Below, in pieces: positions 1 through 8,562 of a stretch of DNA of 37,762 nt; position 1 is the first letter of the stretch; every line of letters begins with the position of its first letter. The stretch spans positions 1-37,762 of the forward strand of contig NZ_CAMEFG010000038.1 of assembly GCF_945915435.1 (NCBI RefSeq), written 5' to 3'. The notes under the pieces are model-generated. The model saw only the letters and a list, made by a program, of their open reading frames with translations, did not search any database and was not told where the DNA came from. The position numbers and the translations under genes were made by a program. Source of the stretch: an uncultured Paracoccus sp. (lineage in GTDB: Bacteria; Pseudomonadota; Alphaproteobacteria; Rhodobacterales; Rhodobacteraceae).

Positions 1-2
1 GC

Positions 3-119
3 TTGGCGGTGGCTGCCGCGCTGGCCTCGGCCTCGGTCTGGTGGATGTGGCGCAGGCGCAGGGTGGGCGCGCCCTCGCCGCAGACCTATCTCTGGCTGCC
101 GCAGATGCTTGGTTACTGA
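3..119 (+). CDS. C-terminal end of a membrane protein (5' end outside window)
   Basis: An open frame enters from the left edge and stops with TGA at 117-119. The visible 38 residues are a hydrophobic Ala/Leu/Ser segment, an aromatic WWMW boundary, an RRRR cluster and a short tail. This is the pattern of a last transmembrane helix followed by a positive cytoplasmic tail. PepSY-associated membrane proteins often end this way, but that assignment is only a resemblance. With so little sequence the family cannot be fixed. Confidence 0.4.
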   Translation: MAVAAALASASVWWMWRRRRVGAPSPQTYLWLPQMLGY

Positions 120-161
120 ATCCGCCTTCTGGACAACCCCAAATTCAAAGGAGACTCCATC

Positions 162-350
162 ATGAATACGCCCAAGGTCAACATTCCCAAGGCAATGCCC
201 CCCGAGGAAGGCGGCAAGCAGCTTTCCTATCTGGCCGATGAGTTGAAGCTGGAACTGCGTCGCAAGATCGGGGGCGATCTGAAAAAGTCGAGCCTAGGTC
301 CCGAGGAAAGGCAGGTGCTGAACTTCCTCGGGCGGCGGCTGCGAAGCTGA
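162..350 (+). CDS. small hypothetical protein, 62 aa
   Basis: The ATG at 162 is preceded by an AAGGAG site (about 146-151) at good spacing, which makes this a credible small gene. The product is hydrophilic and rich in Lys/Arg/Glu, with no signal peptide, cysteine motif or membrane segment, and is probably mostly helical after a Pro-rich N-terminus. I do not recognise the family. It ends immediately before a probable transposase remnant in the same frame, so the present C-terminus could be a product of that insertion. Confidence 0.5.
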   Translation: MNTPKVNIPKAMPPEEGGKQLSYLADELKLELRRKIGGDLKKSSLGPEERQVLNFLGRRLRS

Positions 351-605
351 ACGGGCACGGCCATTGCCCGCGAGATGGCGGGCTCGATCTGGGCCATCGC
401 CAGAGCGGGGACAACGCCCACCGCTGCACCCGTCGCCACGAAGGAAGGTTCGTCCCGATCAGGCCGATGCGCAGGGCAGGAGACGGAACGCGGTGGAGAA
501 CCCTCGTGCCTGTTATGGGCCGCCATCGCCGACACCCGATTCTTGGACCGAGACAACCCCCGACGAAACCACGGTCATGCGGTAGCCAACCCGCGTATGC
601 GACCT
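351..605 (+). mobile_element. probable IS110-family transposase C-terminal remnant
   Basis: Reading from 351 in the frame of the preceding small gene gives TGTAIAREMAGSIWAIAR. This resembles the conserved AxARELxxFxWA segment near the end of IS110/IS116 transposases, which is followed by an Arg/Pro/Asn-rich tail. The tail here contains DRDNPRRNHGHAVANPR, a style I associate with Rhodobacteraceae IS110 elements. The DEDD catalytic domain is absent, so only the 3' end survives. Recognition is by eye and the exact limits are uncertain. No flanking inverted repeats were seen, as expected for IS110. Confidence 0.42.
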
Positions 606-652
606 TGCACAACCGTCGTCTCAGTTCCGACGCCTGCCGCATCCTGCGTTGT

Positions 653-2482
653 TCAGAGCCGGCTCTTCAGTCCTTGCTGCACCTGTTTCGACAAGATATC
701 GCGGACGGTGCTGAGCAAGGTGTCCGAGGCGAAAGGCTTGGCGAGGATGGGCGTGTCCGCGAAATTTCTCGGCAGGTGTTCCCGGCCATAGCCCGAGACG
801 AAGCAGAAGGGGATCGTGCGGTGGCTCAGGATACCCGCGACCTCATCGACAGGCTCGCCCCCCAGATTGCCGTCCAGCAACGCAAGGTCGATATCCTCGG
901 CCGAGGCCGCCGCGATCGCATCCGAAAGCGTGCGGGCGATCCTGACGACCGAGGCGCCGGCCTCTTCCAGCCCGGCGCGCAGATCCATCGCGACCAGCGC
1001 CTCGTCCTCGATCACCAATATGCGGCTGCCTGCCACGACATCGGCGGAAGGGGCGAGGGGAAGCGGCGCCGCTTCGGGGACGGGTTCGCAGGGCGGAGCC
1101 TCGGTGAAACCGCTGGCGATGGTGATCGTCCAGACGACCCCCTCGGGCCGCCATTCGACCAGGGCGCGATTGTCGCCGATGCCGGTCGCGACCAGGGTCG
1201 AGCCGAAGCCCTGCGCAACGGGCGGGACGACATGAGGGCCGCCGGATTCGCGCCAGACAAAGACCAGTTCGCCGCCGTCGATGCGCCATTCCAGGTGAAC
1301 CTCGCCCTCGGGACGGGACAGCGCGCCGTATTTCGCGGCATTCGTGCCCAGCTCGTGCAGGACCAGCGCCATGTGCAGCGTGTTTTCGGGCGTCAGCCCG
1401 ATGGCGGGACCATTGCGATGCAGGCGCTCGGCATCCAGGGTGCCGGCGCGGACCTGATCGTCAAGCAACTCATCCAGCGAGGCGCTGGACCAGGTGACGC
1501 CGGACAGGATCGAATGCGCCCGCGCCAGCGCCTGCAAGCGGCCCGAGAAGCGCCTGCCGAAATCCGCAAGGTCGTCGGCGCTGCGCAGCGTCTGGCGGGC
1601 GATGGCCTGCACGTTGGCCAGCGTGTTCTTGATGCGGTGGTTCAATTCGCCCAGCAGCAGGGACCGCGTGGCCTCGGCCCGGTGGCGTTCGGTCACGTCC
1701 AGGATCTGCAAGGACAGCGAGGCGCGCCCATTCGCCGGGTCCATCAGCACCGAGCCGTAGAGTTCGCAATGTATCCGGCCTTCCGCCCCCGCTGCGCCGA
1801 TCTCGGCCGTATGGCGGGCCAGCACGTCGGGGGACGAGATCCAGCCTTGCAGCATCGCCAGCGTCTCGGACGAAAAACTGGTCGCATGATCGAGGCCGCG
1901 CCCCAGGACCTGCGCTTCGGGTATGCCGAAGATACGCTCGGCCCCTTGCGACCAGCGGCGCACGACCAGGTCGGCGTCGCATTCCACCAGCGCCAGCGGC
2001 GAATTGTCGGCATGGGCGCGCAGCGAGGCCAGCGCCAGGTCGCGGTCATGGGCGATCTGGCTCAACTCGTCGCGCTGCAATTGCAGATCCTTGGCCTGCC
2101 GGGCAAGGCGATAGAAGACCTCGGCCTTGGATTTCAGGATCACCGGGTCGATGGGCTTGAAGATGTAATCGACCCCACCCGCCTCATAGCCCCGGAACCG
2201 GCGGGTTTCGCTGCGTTCGGCGGCGGTGACGAAGATGATCGGCACCTCGCGGGTGCGTTCGGTCCCGCGCATCAGTTCGGCCAGTTCATAGCCGTTGATG
2301 CCCGGCATCTGCACATCGACGAAGGCAAGCTGGAAATCCTGGACCAGCATCATCTCAAGCGCCTCGGCTGCCGAATGGGCCATGTGGATTTCCAGCCCGT
2401 CCCTGCGCAGAAGCGCCTCCAGCGCAGTAAGGTTCTCGGCGATGTCGTCCACCAGAAGGAAGCGGATCGGTCGGTCAGGCAT
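653..2482 (-). CDS. HWE-family histidine kinase with receiver domains at both ends
   Basis: 609 aa. The ATG at 2482 has GGAG upstream at suitable spacing, and the frame overlaps the end of the cheR-like gene by 8 nt, so the longer frame to 2605 is rejected. Domains in order are: a receiver (about 6-125, acidic pair D12-D13, phosphoacceptor D56, KP motif), a PAS domain (about 145-260), an HWE/HisKA_2 kinase core with H-box His282 in ELNHRIKN and the diagnostic WRE in VFVWRESGG, then a C-terminal receiver (about 490-605, phosphosite in ALLDGNLGG). It is a cytoplasmic sensor that probably receives phosphate or partner signals through its N-terminal receiver. Last gene of a three-gene leftward operon. 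The signal is unknown. Confidence 0.88.
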   Translation of the reverse strand: MPDRPIRFLLVDDIAENLTALEALLRRDGLEIHMAHSAAEALEMMLVQDFQLAFVDVQMPGINGYELAELMRGTERTREVPIIFVTAAERSETRRFRGYEAGGVDYIFKPIDPVILKSKAEVFYRLARQAKDLQLQRDELSQIAHDRDLALASLRAHADNSPLALVECDADLVVRRWSQGAERIFGIPEAQVLGRGLDHATSFSSETLAMLQGWISSPDVLARHTAEIGAAGAEGRIHCELYGSVLMDPANGRASLSLQILDVTERHRAEATRSLLLGELNHRIKNTLANVQAIARQTLRSADDLADFGRRFSGRLQALARAHSILSGVTWSSASLDELLDDQVRAGTLDAERLHRNGPAIGLTPENTLHMALVLHELGTNAAKYGALSRPEGEVHLEWRIDGGELVFVWRESGGPHVVPPVAQGFGSTLVATGIGDNRALVEWRPEGVVWTITIASGFTEAPPCEPVPEAAPLPLAPSADVVAGSRILVIEDEALVAMDLRAGLEEAGASVVRIARTLSDAIAAASAEDIDLALLDGNLGGEPVDEVAGILSHRTIPFCFVSGYGREHLPRNFADTPILAKPFASDTLLSTVRDILSKQVQQGLKSRL

Positions 2483-3335
2483 GGGAAGGCTCCGGTCGGG
2501 TCGTTCTACGCCAGATGCGCTGGCTTTCGTCGAAGGGGGTGAAGGCCGCGCTGCTGCCGGAAAAGCGCAGCGTTTCATGGGCGCCAAGGCCCAGAAAGCC
2601 GCCATGAACCAGCGAATCGCGGAAAAGATCCAGCACCCGGTCCTGAAGGCTTCGGTCGAAATAGATCATCACATTGCGGCACGAGATCAGATGCACTTCG
2701 GAAAACACCTGGTCCGTGGCAAGGTCGTGTTCGGAAAAGACCGTGCGCTGGCGCAGTTCGCGGTGAAAGGCGGCCCCGCCATAGGCAGCGGTGTAGTAAT
2801 CCGACAGCGACCGCCGGCCCCCGGCAAGCTGATAGTTGCGGGAAAAGCCGGGCAGGCGGGAAATATCATAGATACCCGCGCCTGCCTTGGCCAATGCGCG
2901 GCGGTTGATCTCGGTGGCGTAGAAGATGGTGCGGTCCAGCAGCCCTTCCTCGGCGAAAAGGATGGCCAGGGAATAAAGTTCCTCGCCATTGGCGCAGCCC
3001 GCCACCCAGACCTTGAGCGAGGGGAACGTGCGCAGGTAGGGGATCACTTCTTCGCGGATCGCGCGGAAATGGGACGGATCGCGGAACAGATCGCTGACCT
3101 GCACCGTCAGGGCATCGATCAGCGCATGCAGCACCTCGGGTTCGCGCAGCAGGCGGCCTTGCAGTTCCGACAGCGAGGCGCAGCCCATGCGATGACGCGC
3201 CACCTCGGTCCGACGCAGCAGGGATGCGCGGGAATAGGACCGGAAGTCATAATGATAGCGCCGTTTCAGCGCCTCAAGCAGCAGGTCCAGTTCGATCTCG
3301 GCGGCCCGCTCGGGCGGGGCGGGGGCGGCGCTCAT
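2475..3335 (-). CDS. CheR-type SAM-dependent protein glutamate methyltransferase
   Basis: 286 aa. The start ATG (3335) overlaps the TGA of the upstream hybrid kinase as ATGA, and the 3' end overlaps the next kinase, so all three genes are translationally coupled. CheR features are an N-terminal helical segment ([25 protein letters not shown]), DLFRDPSHF, the SAM-binding [15 protein letters not shown], the ATEINRRAL segment and SCRNVMIYF. Chemotaxis CheR methylates glutamates of MCP receptors. No MCP, CheA, CheW or CheB gene lies here, so its target is more likely a sensor in this operon, for example the long Glu-rich coiled coil of the adjacent kinase. That target is inference. Confidence 0.88.
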   Translation of the reverse strand: MSAAPAPPERAAEIELDLLLEALKRRYHYDFRSYSRASLLRRTEVARHRMGCASLSELQGRLLREPEVLHALIDALTVQVSDLFRDPSHFRAIREEVIPYLRTFPSLKVWVAGCANGEELYSLAILFAEEGLLDRTIFYATEINRRALAKAGAGIYDISRLPGFSRNYQLAGGRRSLSDYYTAAYGGAAFHRELRQRTVFSEHDLATDQVFSEVHLISCRNVMIYFDRSLQDRVLDLFRDSLVHGGFLGLGAHETLRFSGSSAAFTPFDESQRIWRRTTRPEPSHA

Positions 3336-6300
3336 CTGGGCATCCAGACCCGCGCCAGGGACAGCAGCTTGTCCACGTCGAGCGGCTTGGACAGGTAGTC
3401 GTTGGCGCCCGCCGCCAGGCATTGCGCGTGATCGTCGGTCATGGCCTTGGCGGTCAGCATGATGATCGGCAGGCTTTTCCAGCGCGGGATGCGGCGGATT
3501 TCGCGCGTGGCCGTCAGCCCGTCCATCTCGGGCATCATCACATCCATCAGGACAAGGTCGATCCTCGGCCCCGCGCCATCGGCCACGCGGCCAAGCGCCT
3601 CCAGCGCCTCGCGTCCGTTGCGGGCGATCTGGACCTCGACGCCGTGCGGTTCCAGAACGCCGCTGAGGGCGTAGATGTTGCGGATGTCGTCCTCGACCAC
3701 CAGGACCCGCCGCCCGTCCAGATGGGCGTCGCGGTTCAGCGATGCCGTCAGCATCTCGCGCTGGCGGGGCGGCAGTTCCGAGACGACCTGATGGAGGAAC
3801 AGCGTCACCTCGTCGATCAGGCGCTCGGGCGATTTCGCGCCCTTGATGATGATGGATCGCGAATAGCGGCGCAGGCGCTGTTCTTCGGCCTCGCTGAGAT
3901 CGCGGGCGGTATAGACGATGACCGGCGGGAAGGAGGCGGTGTCGTCCTCGCTGAGCTGTTCCAGCAGCTCGAACCCCGAGGCGTCGGGCAGCGTCATGTC
4001 CAGCACGATGCAGTCGAAGCTGGTCTGGCGGCAGGCGGCGACGGCCTCGGCGGCGGTGGCGGCGCCCTGCGTTTCCACCTCGTCCGAGGCCAGCAATTCG
4101 CGCAGCCCTTCAAGCTGGACGGTGTCGTCCTCGACGATCAGGACGCGGCGCATCCGCTTGTCCAGCTTGCGGTCCAGGCTCTCGATGGCCTGCACCAGCG
4201 CCTCTCGTTCCACGGGCTTGAGCAGATAGCTGACCGCGCCTTGCGCCAGGGCCGTGCTGGCGTGATCCTCGGCCGAAACGACATGGACGGGGATATGGCG
4301 CGTTCCTGCATCGCGCTTCAGCCGGTCCAGGACGGTCAGCCCGGAATGGTCGGGCAAGCCGATATCCAGCACGATCCCCCGCGGGCCTTGCTCTTTGGCG
4401 GTCCTGATGGCGTCGTCGGCGGTGCCGGTCACGACGGGGCGGAAATCCAGCTCAAGCGCCAGATCGTGCAGGATATGCGCAAAGGCGGGGTCGTCCTCGA
4501 CGATCAGCAGCAGGCGGTCGTCGGGGACGGCGGTTCGGGGCGTGTCCTCGGCCTTGGCCATGCGCGGAAGCGGCCTGTCGGATGGGACAGCCCTTTGCGT
4601 GGGGGCGGCGGGCGGCAAGCGCAGGGTGAAGGTGCTGCCCTTGCCCGGCTGGCTTTGCAAGGTGATCTCGCCCCCCAGAAGGGCGGCCAGATCGCGCGAG
4701 ATGGAAAGCCCCAGCCCCGTCCCGCCATATCTGCGCGAGATGGTGCCATCGGCCTGCCGGAACGCCTCGAACACGGCCTTGTGCTGGTCGGGCGCGATGC
4801 CGATGCCGGTATCGCGCACCTCGAAGGCGACGCTTGCGCCGCTGGCCGAAACCCGCAGGGAAACGCTGCCCTTTTCGGTGAACTTCAAGGCGTTGGACAG
4901 GAAGTTGCGCAAGATCTGTTCGACCCGCGCGGCATCGGTGATCACCTCGGGCAGATCGGGGGCGACGTCGATCTCCAGCGCCAGGCCCCGTTCGCGCGCC
5001 TGCGGCTCGAACCCCCGTTTCAGCTTGGCGGCGATGGCGGAAGGGGCCACCGGGGCCGGGTCGATGTCGATCTTGCCGGCCTCGACGCGCGCGATATCCA
5101 GAATGTCGTTGATCAGCGCCAGCAGGTCCTTGCCCGAACTTTCGATGGTCTCGGCCCAATGGACCTGTTCATCGCCGAGGTTGCCCTTGCGATTCTCGGC
5201 CAGCAAGCGCGCCATGATCAGCAAGGCGTTCAGCGGGGTGCGCAACTCATGCGACATGTTCGCGACGAATTCGGATTTGTAGCGGCTTTCGCGGGCCAGT
5301 TCCTCGGCCTGGTCCGCCATCTGACGGCGCGAGCGGGCCAGCGCGTCGCGCTGTTCCTCAAGCTGGGCGGTCTGGGTTTCCAGTTGGGCGTTCTGCTCTT
5401 CCAGTTCGGCCTGCTGTTCTCGCAGGCGGCTTTCGCTTTCCTGCAAGGCGCGGGTCTGTTCCTCAAGCTCTTCGTTGGTGGCGGCCAGTTCCTCGGCATG
5501 GCTGTGCAGTTCTTCGGACTGGCGGCGGGTTTCTTCGAGCAACGCCTGCAATTCACTGCGGTAAAGCGCCGATCGGATCTGGATCCCGATCCGCTCGCCC
5601 AGTTGTTCCAGCAGATGCGTGGCGCGTTCGCGCGGCGGGCGGTCCAGCCCGATCTCGATCACGCCATTGACGTCGGGACCGGCGCAGGTGGGCATGATAA
5701 GGCTGTAGATCGCCTTGCCCCCCAGCAACCCCGAGCGCCAGCCGATGCCGCTGTCCTGCGGCGCCTCGATCAGGATCGGGCGCCTTTCGCGGATCACGCG
5801 CAGCAGATGGCCGCGCCCGGCGTCGTTCGTCGCGCCCTCGTCCAGCCCCCAACCTGCGATCCGCCGCAGGTCGTCGCCTTCGCGGATGAAGAAGGCCGCG
5901 GCGCGCGCATCCAGCGCCCCGGCCAGGACAGAAAGGCTGCGAGCGGCGATTTCCTCGCTGCTCAGGTCGTCCTGGAGTTCCTGCGACAGCCGCACTTCGC
6001 TGTGCTGTTCCCAGTCATGTTCGGTCAGGCGCAGGCGGTTGCGGATCATCAGGTTGCCCGCGAAGGACAGGATCAGCATGACCGTCGCGGCGATGCTGCG
6101 GTTGAGCGCGGCAAGGCTGCGTTCGACCCCGGCGGGACCGATGAGCCAGCCCAGGACCAGCGTGGCAAGAATCGTGCCGAAGACGGCGAAGGGCAGCCAG
6201 GGTCGCCGGGACGCAAAGCTCAGCACTAGGGCGAGGAAGTAGGTCAACCACAGGTTGCGCCCCAGTGGAACAAGGACATCCACCGCAAGGGTGGTGCATA

Positions 6301-6361
6301 TGATCACCCCGATACCCAGCAGGATCGTCGGTTCGGACATACGGTATTTGTCTGATTTCAT
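3332..6361 (-). CDS. membrane-anchored hybrid histidine kinase with GAF, long coiled coil and three receivers
   Basis: 1009 aa. The N-terminus (about 9-120) has several hydrophobic segments consistent with 3-5 transmembrane helices and no large periplasmic sensor. A GAF-like domain follows (about 140-275), then a heptad-rich Glu/Gln coiled coil (about 278-355). The HisKA H-box is [10 protein letters not shown] with His371. The HATPase has NALKFT, DTGIGI and [10 protein letters not shown]. Three receiver domains follow: IVEDD...[13 protein letters not shown]...VLDMTLPD and VVEDD...[11 protein letters not shown], each ending in a Lys motif. Start chosen at 6361, the first Met, with only a weak upstream purine stretch; Met8 (6340) is possible. 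First gene of the operon with cheR and the HWE kinase. The architecture resembles multi-receiver stress sensors and could branch phosphate to several outputs. Confidence 0.9.
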   Translation of the reverse strand: MKSDKYRMSEPTILLGIGVIICTTLAVDVLVPLGRNLWLTYFLALVLSFASRRPWLPFAVFGTILATLVLGWLIGPAGVERSLAALNRSIAATVMLILSFAGNLMIRNRLRLTEHDWEQHSEVRLSQELQDDLSSEEIAARSLSVLAGALDARAAAFFIREGDDLRRIAGWGLDEGATNDAGRGHLLRVIRERRPILIEAPQDSGIGWRSGLLGGKAIYSLIMPTCAGPDVNGVIEIGLDRPPRERATHLLEQLGERIGIQIRSALYRSELQALLEETRRQSEELHSHAEELAATNEELEEQTRALQESESRLREQQAELEEQNAQLETQTAQLEEQRDALARSRRQMADQAEELARESRYKSEFVANMSHELRTPLNALLIMARLLAENRKGNLGDEQVHWAETIESSGKDLLALINDILDIARVEAGKIDIDPAPVAPSAIAAKLKRGFEPQARERGLALEIDVAPDLPEVITDAARVEQILRNFLSNALKFTEKGSVSLRVSASGASVAFEVRDTGIGIAPDQHKAVFEAFRQADGTISRRYGGTGLGLSISRDLAALLGGEITLQSQPGKGSTFTLRLPPAAPTQRAVPSDRPLPRMAKAEDTPRTAVPDDRLLLIVEDDPAFAHILHDLALELDFRPVVTGTADDAIRTAKEQGPRGIVLDIGLPDHSGLTVLDRLKRDAGTRHIPVHVVSAEDHASTALAQGAVSYLLKPVEREALVQAIESLDRKLDKRMRRVLIVEDDTVQLEGLRELLASDEVETQGAATAAEAVAACRQTSFDCIVLDMTLPDASGFELLEQLSEDDTASFPPVIVYTARDLSEAEEQRLRRYSRSIIIKGAKSPERLIDEVTLFLHQVVSELPPRQREMLTASLNRDAHLDGRRVLVVEDDIRNIYALSGVLEPHGVEVQIARNGREALEALGRVADGAGPRIDLVLMDVMMPEMDGLTATREIRRIPRWKSLPIIMLTAKAMTDDHAQCLAAGANDYLSKPLDVDKLLSLARVWMPR

Positions 6362-6722
6362 GTATTTTTCTACGTCTGTCCAAAGTTGCGCGACGGGTGG
6401 TCCTGTCGTGATCCTGAAAGATCATAAGGCAGAAAACCGCCCAGCCAAGGCTGAACCTTGCCAACTCCGGCGATTGCAAAAGGTTTCTCGTGTTGTGCAG
6501 CGTCTCACTTGTCGGCATTGATCGAAGTTCTGCGGACTGGTCCTCGTTTCATGGCTGAGTATTATATCGTTGCCATCCCCACACGGCCTGTCCGAAGAAC
6601 GGTTTTGACCCAAGCTGACACGTCAGCAGCCGTTCCCGTGATCGGCAGGGGCTTTGGTGCGGGTGGCCGAGGCGCCGGAAATGGGTGAATGTGGTTCCCG
6701 GACAATCTGCTGCAGGAAGAGC
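6362..6722. promoter_or_regulatory. divergent intergenic region between sensory operon and phospholipase gene
   Basis: These 361 nt separate the leftward hybrid-kinase operon from the rightward phospholipase D-like gene and hold no convincing gene. On the minus strand there is a perfect TATAAT (in 6562-6572) without a good -35, about 200 nt upstream of the kinase start. A 14-bp palindrome is listed separately. The phospholipase ribosome-binding site AGGAAGAG lies just before its ATG. I saw no EcfG-type general-stress promoter (GGAAC-N16/17-CGTT). Confidence 0.4.
6614..6627. promoter_or_regulatory. perfect 14-bp palindrome, possible operator
   Basis: GCTGAC-AC-GTCAGC: two 6-bp arms around a 2-bp centre, about 95 nt upstream of the phospholipase start in the divergent region. 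Size and symmetry suit a dimeric regulator. No regulator is assigned. Confidence 0.3.
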
Positions 6723-8192
6723 ATGACGGAAGATCGACTGTTGCAACCGGGGCGGAACTGCTGGCGGATCGAGCAGGCCGGACGTTTCGCCCTCATTGTG
6801 GATGGCGCCGATTATTTCGTGGCCCTCCGGCAGGCGATGCTTCGGGCGCGCCGTTCGATCATGCTGATCGGCTGGGATTTCGACGCACGCATCGCGCTTG
6901 GTCCCGGTGGGGACGACGGGCCGGAAAGGCTTGGCGATTTCATCATCTGGCTGGCCGACCGCACTCCTGCATTGGAAATCCGGCTGTTGCGCTGGGATAC
7001 CGGCGCGTTCAAGGCGATGCTGCGCGGCAATACGCTCTGGACCATCCTGCGCTGGAAGGCGCACCCGCGTATCACGCTGAAACTGGATGCAGCCCATCCG
7101 CCTGCCGCTTCGCATCACCAGAAGATTGTCGTGATCGACGACAGCGTCGCCTTTTGCGGCGGTATCGATGTCACCATGCAGCGCTGGGACACGCGCAAGC
7201 ATCTGGACGATGATCCCCGCCGCATCGGTCCCGATGGCAGACCGGGGCACCCCTGGCACGATGCGACCAGCGCCGTGGATGGCGATGCTGCGGGCGCGCT
7301 TGGCGATCTGGCGCGGGCGCGCTGGAAAGCCGCGACCGGGCAGGAACTGACGCCCTGCGACGATTGCCAGGATTGCTGGCCTGCGGGACTGAGGCCGACA
7401 TTCACCGACATACGCCCCGCCATCGCGCGCACCCTGCCCAGGATGACGAGTGTGACGCCCGCCCACGAGATCGAGGCGGCCTGGCTCGACATGATCGCAG
7501 GCGCCCGGCGGATGATCTATGCCGAGAACCAGTATTTCGCCTCGCGTCGGATCGGCCATGCCATCGCGAAACGGCTGGCCGGAGAGGATCCGCCCGAAAT
7601 CGTCATCGTCGCCCCGCAAACGGCGGATGGCTGGTTGGAACCCCTGGCAATGGACACGGCGCGCGCAAAGCTGGTCGAGGCTTTGCGCCGGATCGACCGC
7701 CACGGCCGGCTGCGCATCTATCATCCGGTGACGCAGCACCGGGCGCCGATCTATGTTCATGCGAAGGTGATGGTGGTGGACGACCGCGTGCTGCGGGTGG
7801 GGTCCTCGAACTTCAACAACCGCTCGATGCGGCTGGATACGGAATGCGACGTGATCCTGTCGGTGGACGAACCGGGCAACGAACATCTGGCCAAAGAAAT
7901 CGCCGCCCTGCGCGATGACCTGCTGGCCGAGCATCTGGGCGTTTCTCCGGCAGAGGTAAGCGAGAAGATCGCGCAGACCGGATCGCTGATCGCCACGGTA
8001 GAGGCGCTGCGGGGCGCAGGCCGCAGCCTTCTGCCTTACGAGGTCCCCGAACTTTCGGACCTGGAGGCATGGCTGGCCGAGAACGAGATCCTCGACCCGA
8101 ACGGTCCCGAGGAGATCTTCGAATCTCCGGCCAGGCGCGGGTTGTGGAAGGGATGGGAACGGTTGAAAGGCCGCTTCCACCGCCAACGCTAG
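6723..8192 (+). CDS. phospholipase D-like / cardiolipin-synthase-type protein with two HKD motifs
   Basis: 489 aa from the ATG at 6723, which has AGGAAGAG just upstream; the frame is open further 5' but without support. Both catalytic HxKx4D motifs are intact: HQKIVVID (H132, K134, D139) and HAKVMVVD (H346, K348, D353), each followed by the usual small-residue/Asn motif (FCGGID; VGSSNFNNRS). The enzyme should form a phospho-histidine intermediate and hydrolyse or transfer phosphodiesters, most likely of phospholipids. There is no signal peptide and no N-terminal transmembrane helices, unlike classical cardiolipin synthase A. The Trp/Arg/Lys-rich C-terminus could touch the membrane. It stands alone as a transcription unit. 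Substrate unknown. Confidence 0.87.
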   Translation: MTEDRLLQPGRNCWRIEQAGRFALIVDGADYFVALRQAMLRARRSIMLIGWDFDARIALGPGGDDGPERLGDFIIWLADRTPALEIRLLRWDTGAFKAMLRGNTLWTILRWKAHPRITLKLDAAHPPAASHHQKIVVIDDSVAFCGGIDVTMQRWDTRKHLDDDPRRIGPDGRPGHPWHDATSAVDGDAAGALGDLARARWKAATGQELTPCDDCQDCWPAGLRPTFTDIRPAIARTLPRMTSVTPAHEIEAAWLDMIAGARRMIYAENQYFASRRIGHAIAKRLAGEDPPEIVIVAPQTADGWLEPLAMDTARAKLVEALRRIDRHGRLRIYHPVTQHRAPIYVHAKVMVVDDRVLRVGSSNFNNRSMRLDTECDVILSVDEPGNEHLAKEIAALRDDLLAEHLGVSPAEVSEKIAQTGSLIATVEALRGAGRSLLPYEVPELSDLEAWLAENEILDPNGPEEIFESPARRGLWKGWERLKGRFHRQR

Positions 8193-8562
8193 CGCAAGAT
8201 TTCCGAATCCGCATCGGATTTTCCGGTGATGGCGGGCGCTGCACTTCGGCGGAATTGCATTCGCGCGGGCGAGGGCGGATGTCCGCGACCGACGCCTCTG
8301 CCATCGGCCTTTTTTGTTCCGGGGTTTCTGGCTTTTCAAGGCAAGCATGATCGCTGCGCCACGTTTCCCCTTTGCAACCGCAACCGATATCGTTGCCTTG
8401 TGGACATGCAGCTTGATGAATATGCTGCCCCGCATTCGCTCGCTCTCGTTCTTGAGGCTTGGCACCTGCCAACCGGGTGCAACCCTCGAACGAAGAACGC
8501 CGCGGGAGAGGCCACTGACCCATAGGGCCCAAGCCCCTGGCTCGTTCCTTGCCGAGGCATAT
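8193..8562. other. convergent gap with weak terminator signals, no supportable gene
   Basis: This 370-nt gap lies between convergent genes. A short hairpin AATCCG-cat-CGGATT (8206-8220) runs into T residues, and a second weak stem (CCGA...TCGG) is followed by six T's near 8301-8306; either could end phospholipase transcription. Short open frames here have no ribosome-binding site or recognisable product. A 14-bp palindrome at 8459-8472 is listed separately. Confidence 0.35.
8459..8472. promoter_or_regulatory. perfect 14-bp palindrome TTGGCA-CC-TGCCAA
   Basis: Two 6-bp arms around a CC centre. The spacing is typical of an operator, but the site lies between the 3' ends of two convergent genes, where an operator is unexpected. 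It may be a remnant of a lost promoter or chance. Confidence 0.25.

Noticed and set aside
467..2542. 691-aa plus-strand open frame antisense to the HWE kinase
   Set aside because: Low-complexity Arg/Gly/Gln-rich shadow of a well-supported kinase on the other strand; no domain or ribosome-binding site.
3224..6229. 1001-aa plus-strand open frame
   Set aside because: Antisense shadow of the hybrid kinase, typical of GC-rich codon third positions.
6362..6722. EcfG general-stress promoter for the kinase or phospholipase genes
   Set aside because: No GGAAC-N16/17-CGTT on either strand; the nearest GGAAC lacks a correctly spaced CGTT.
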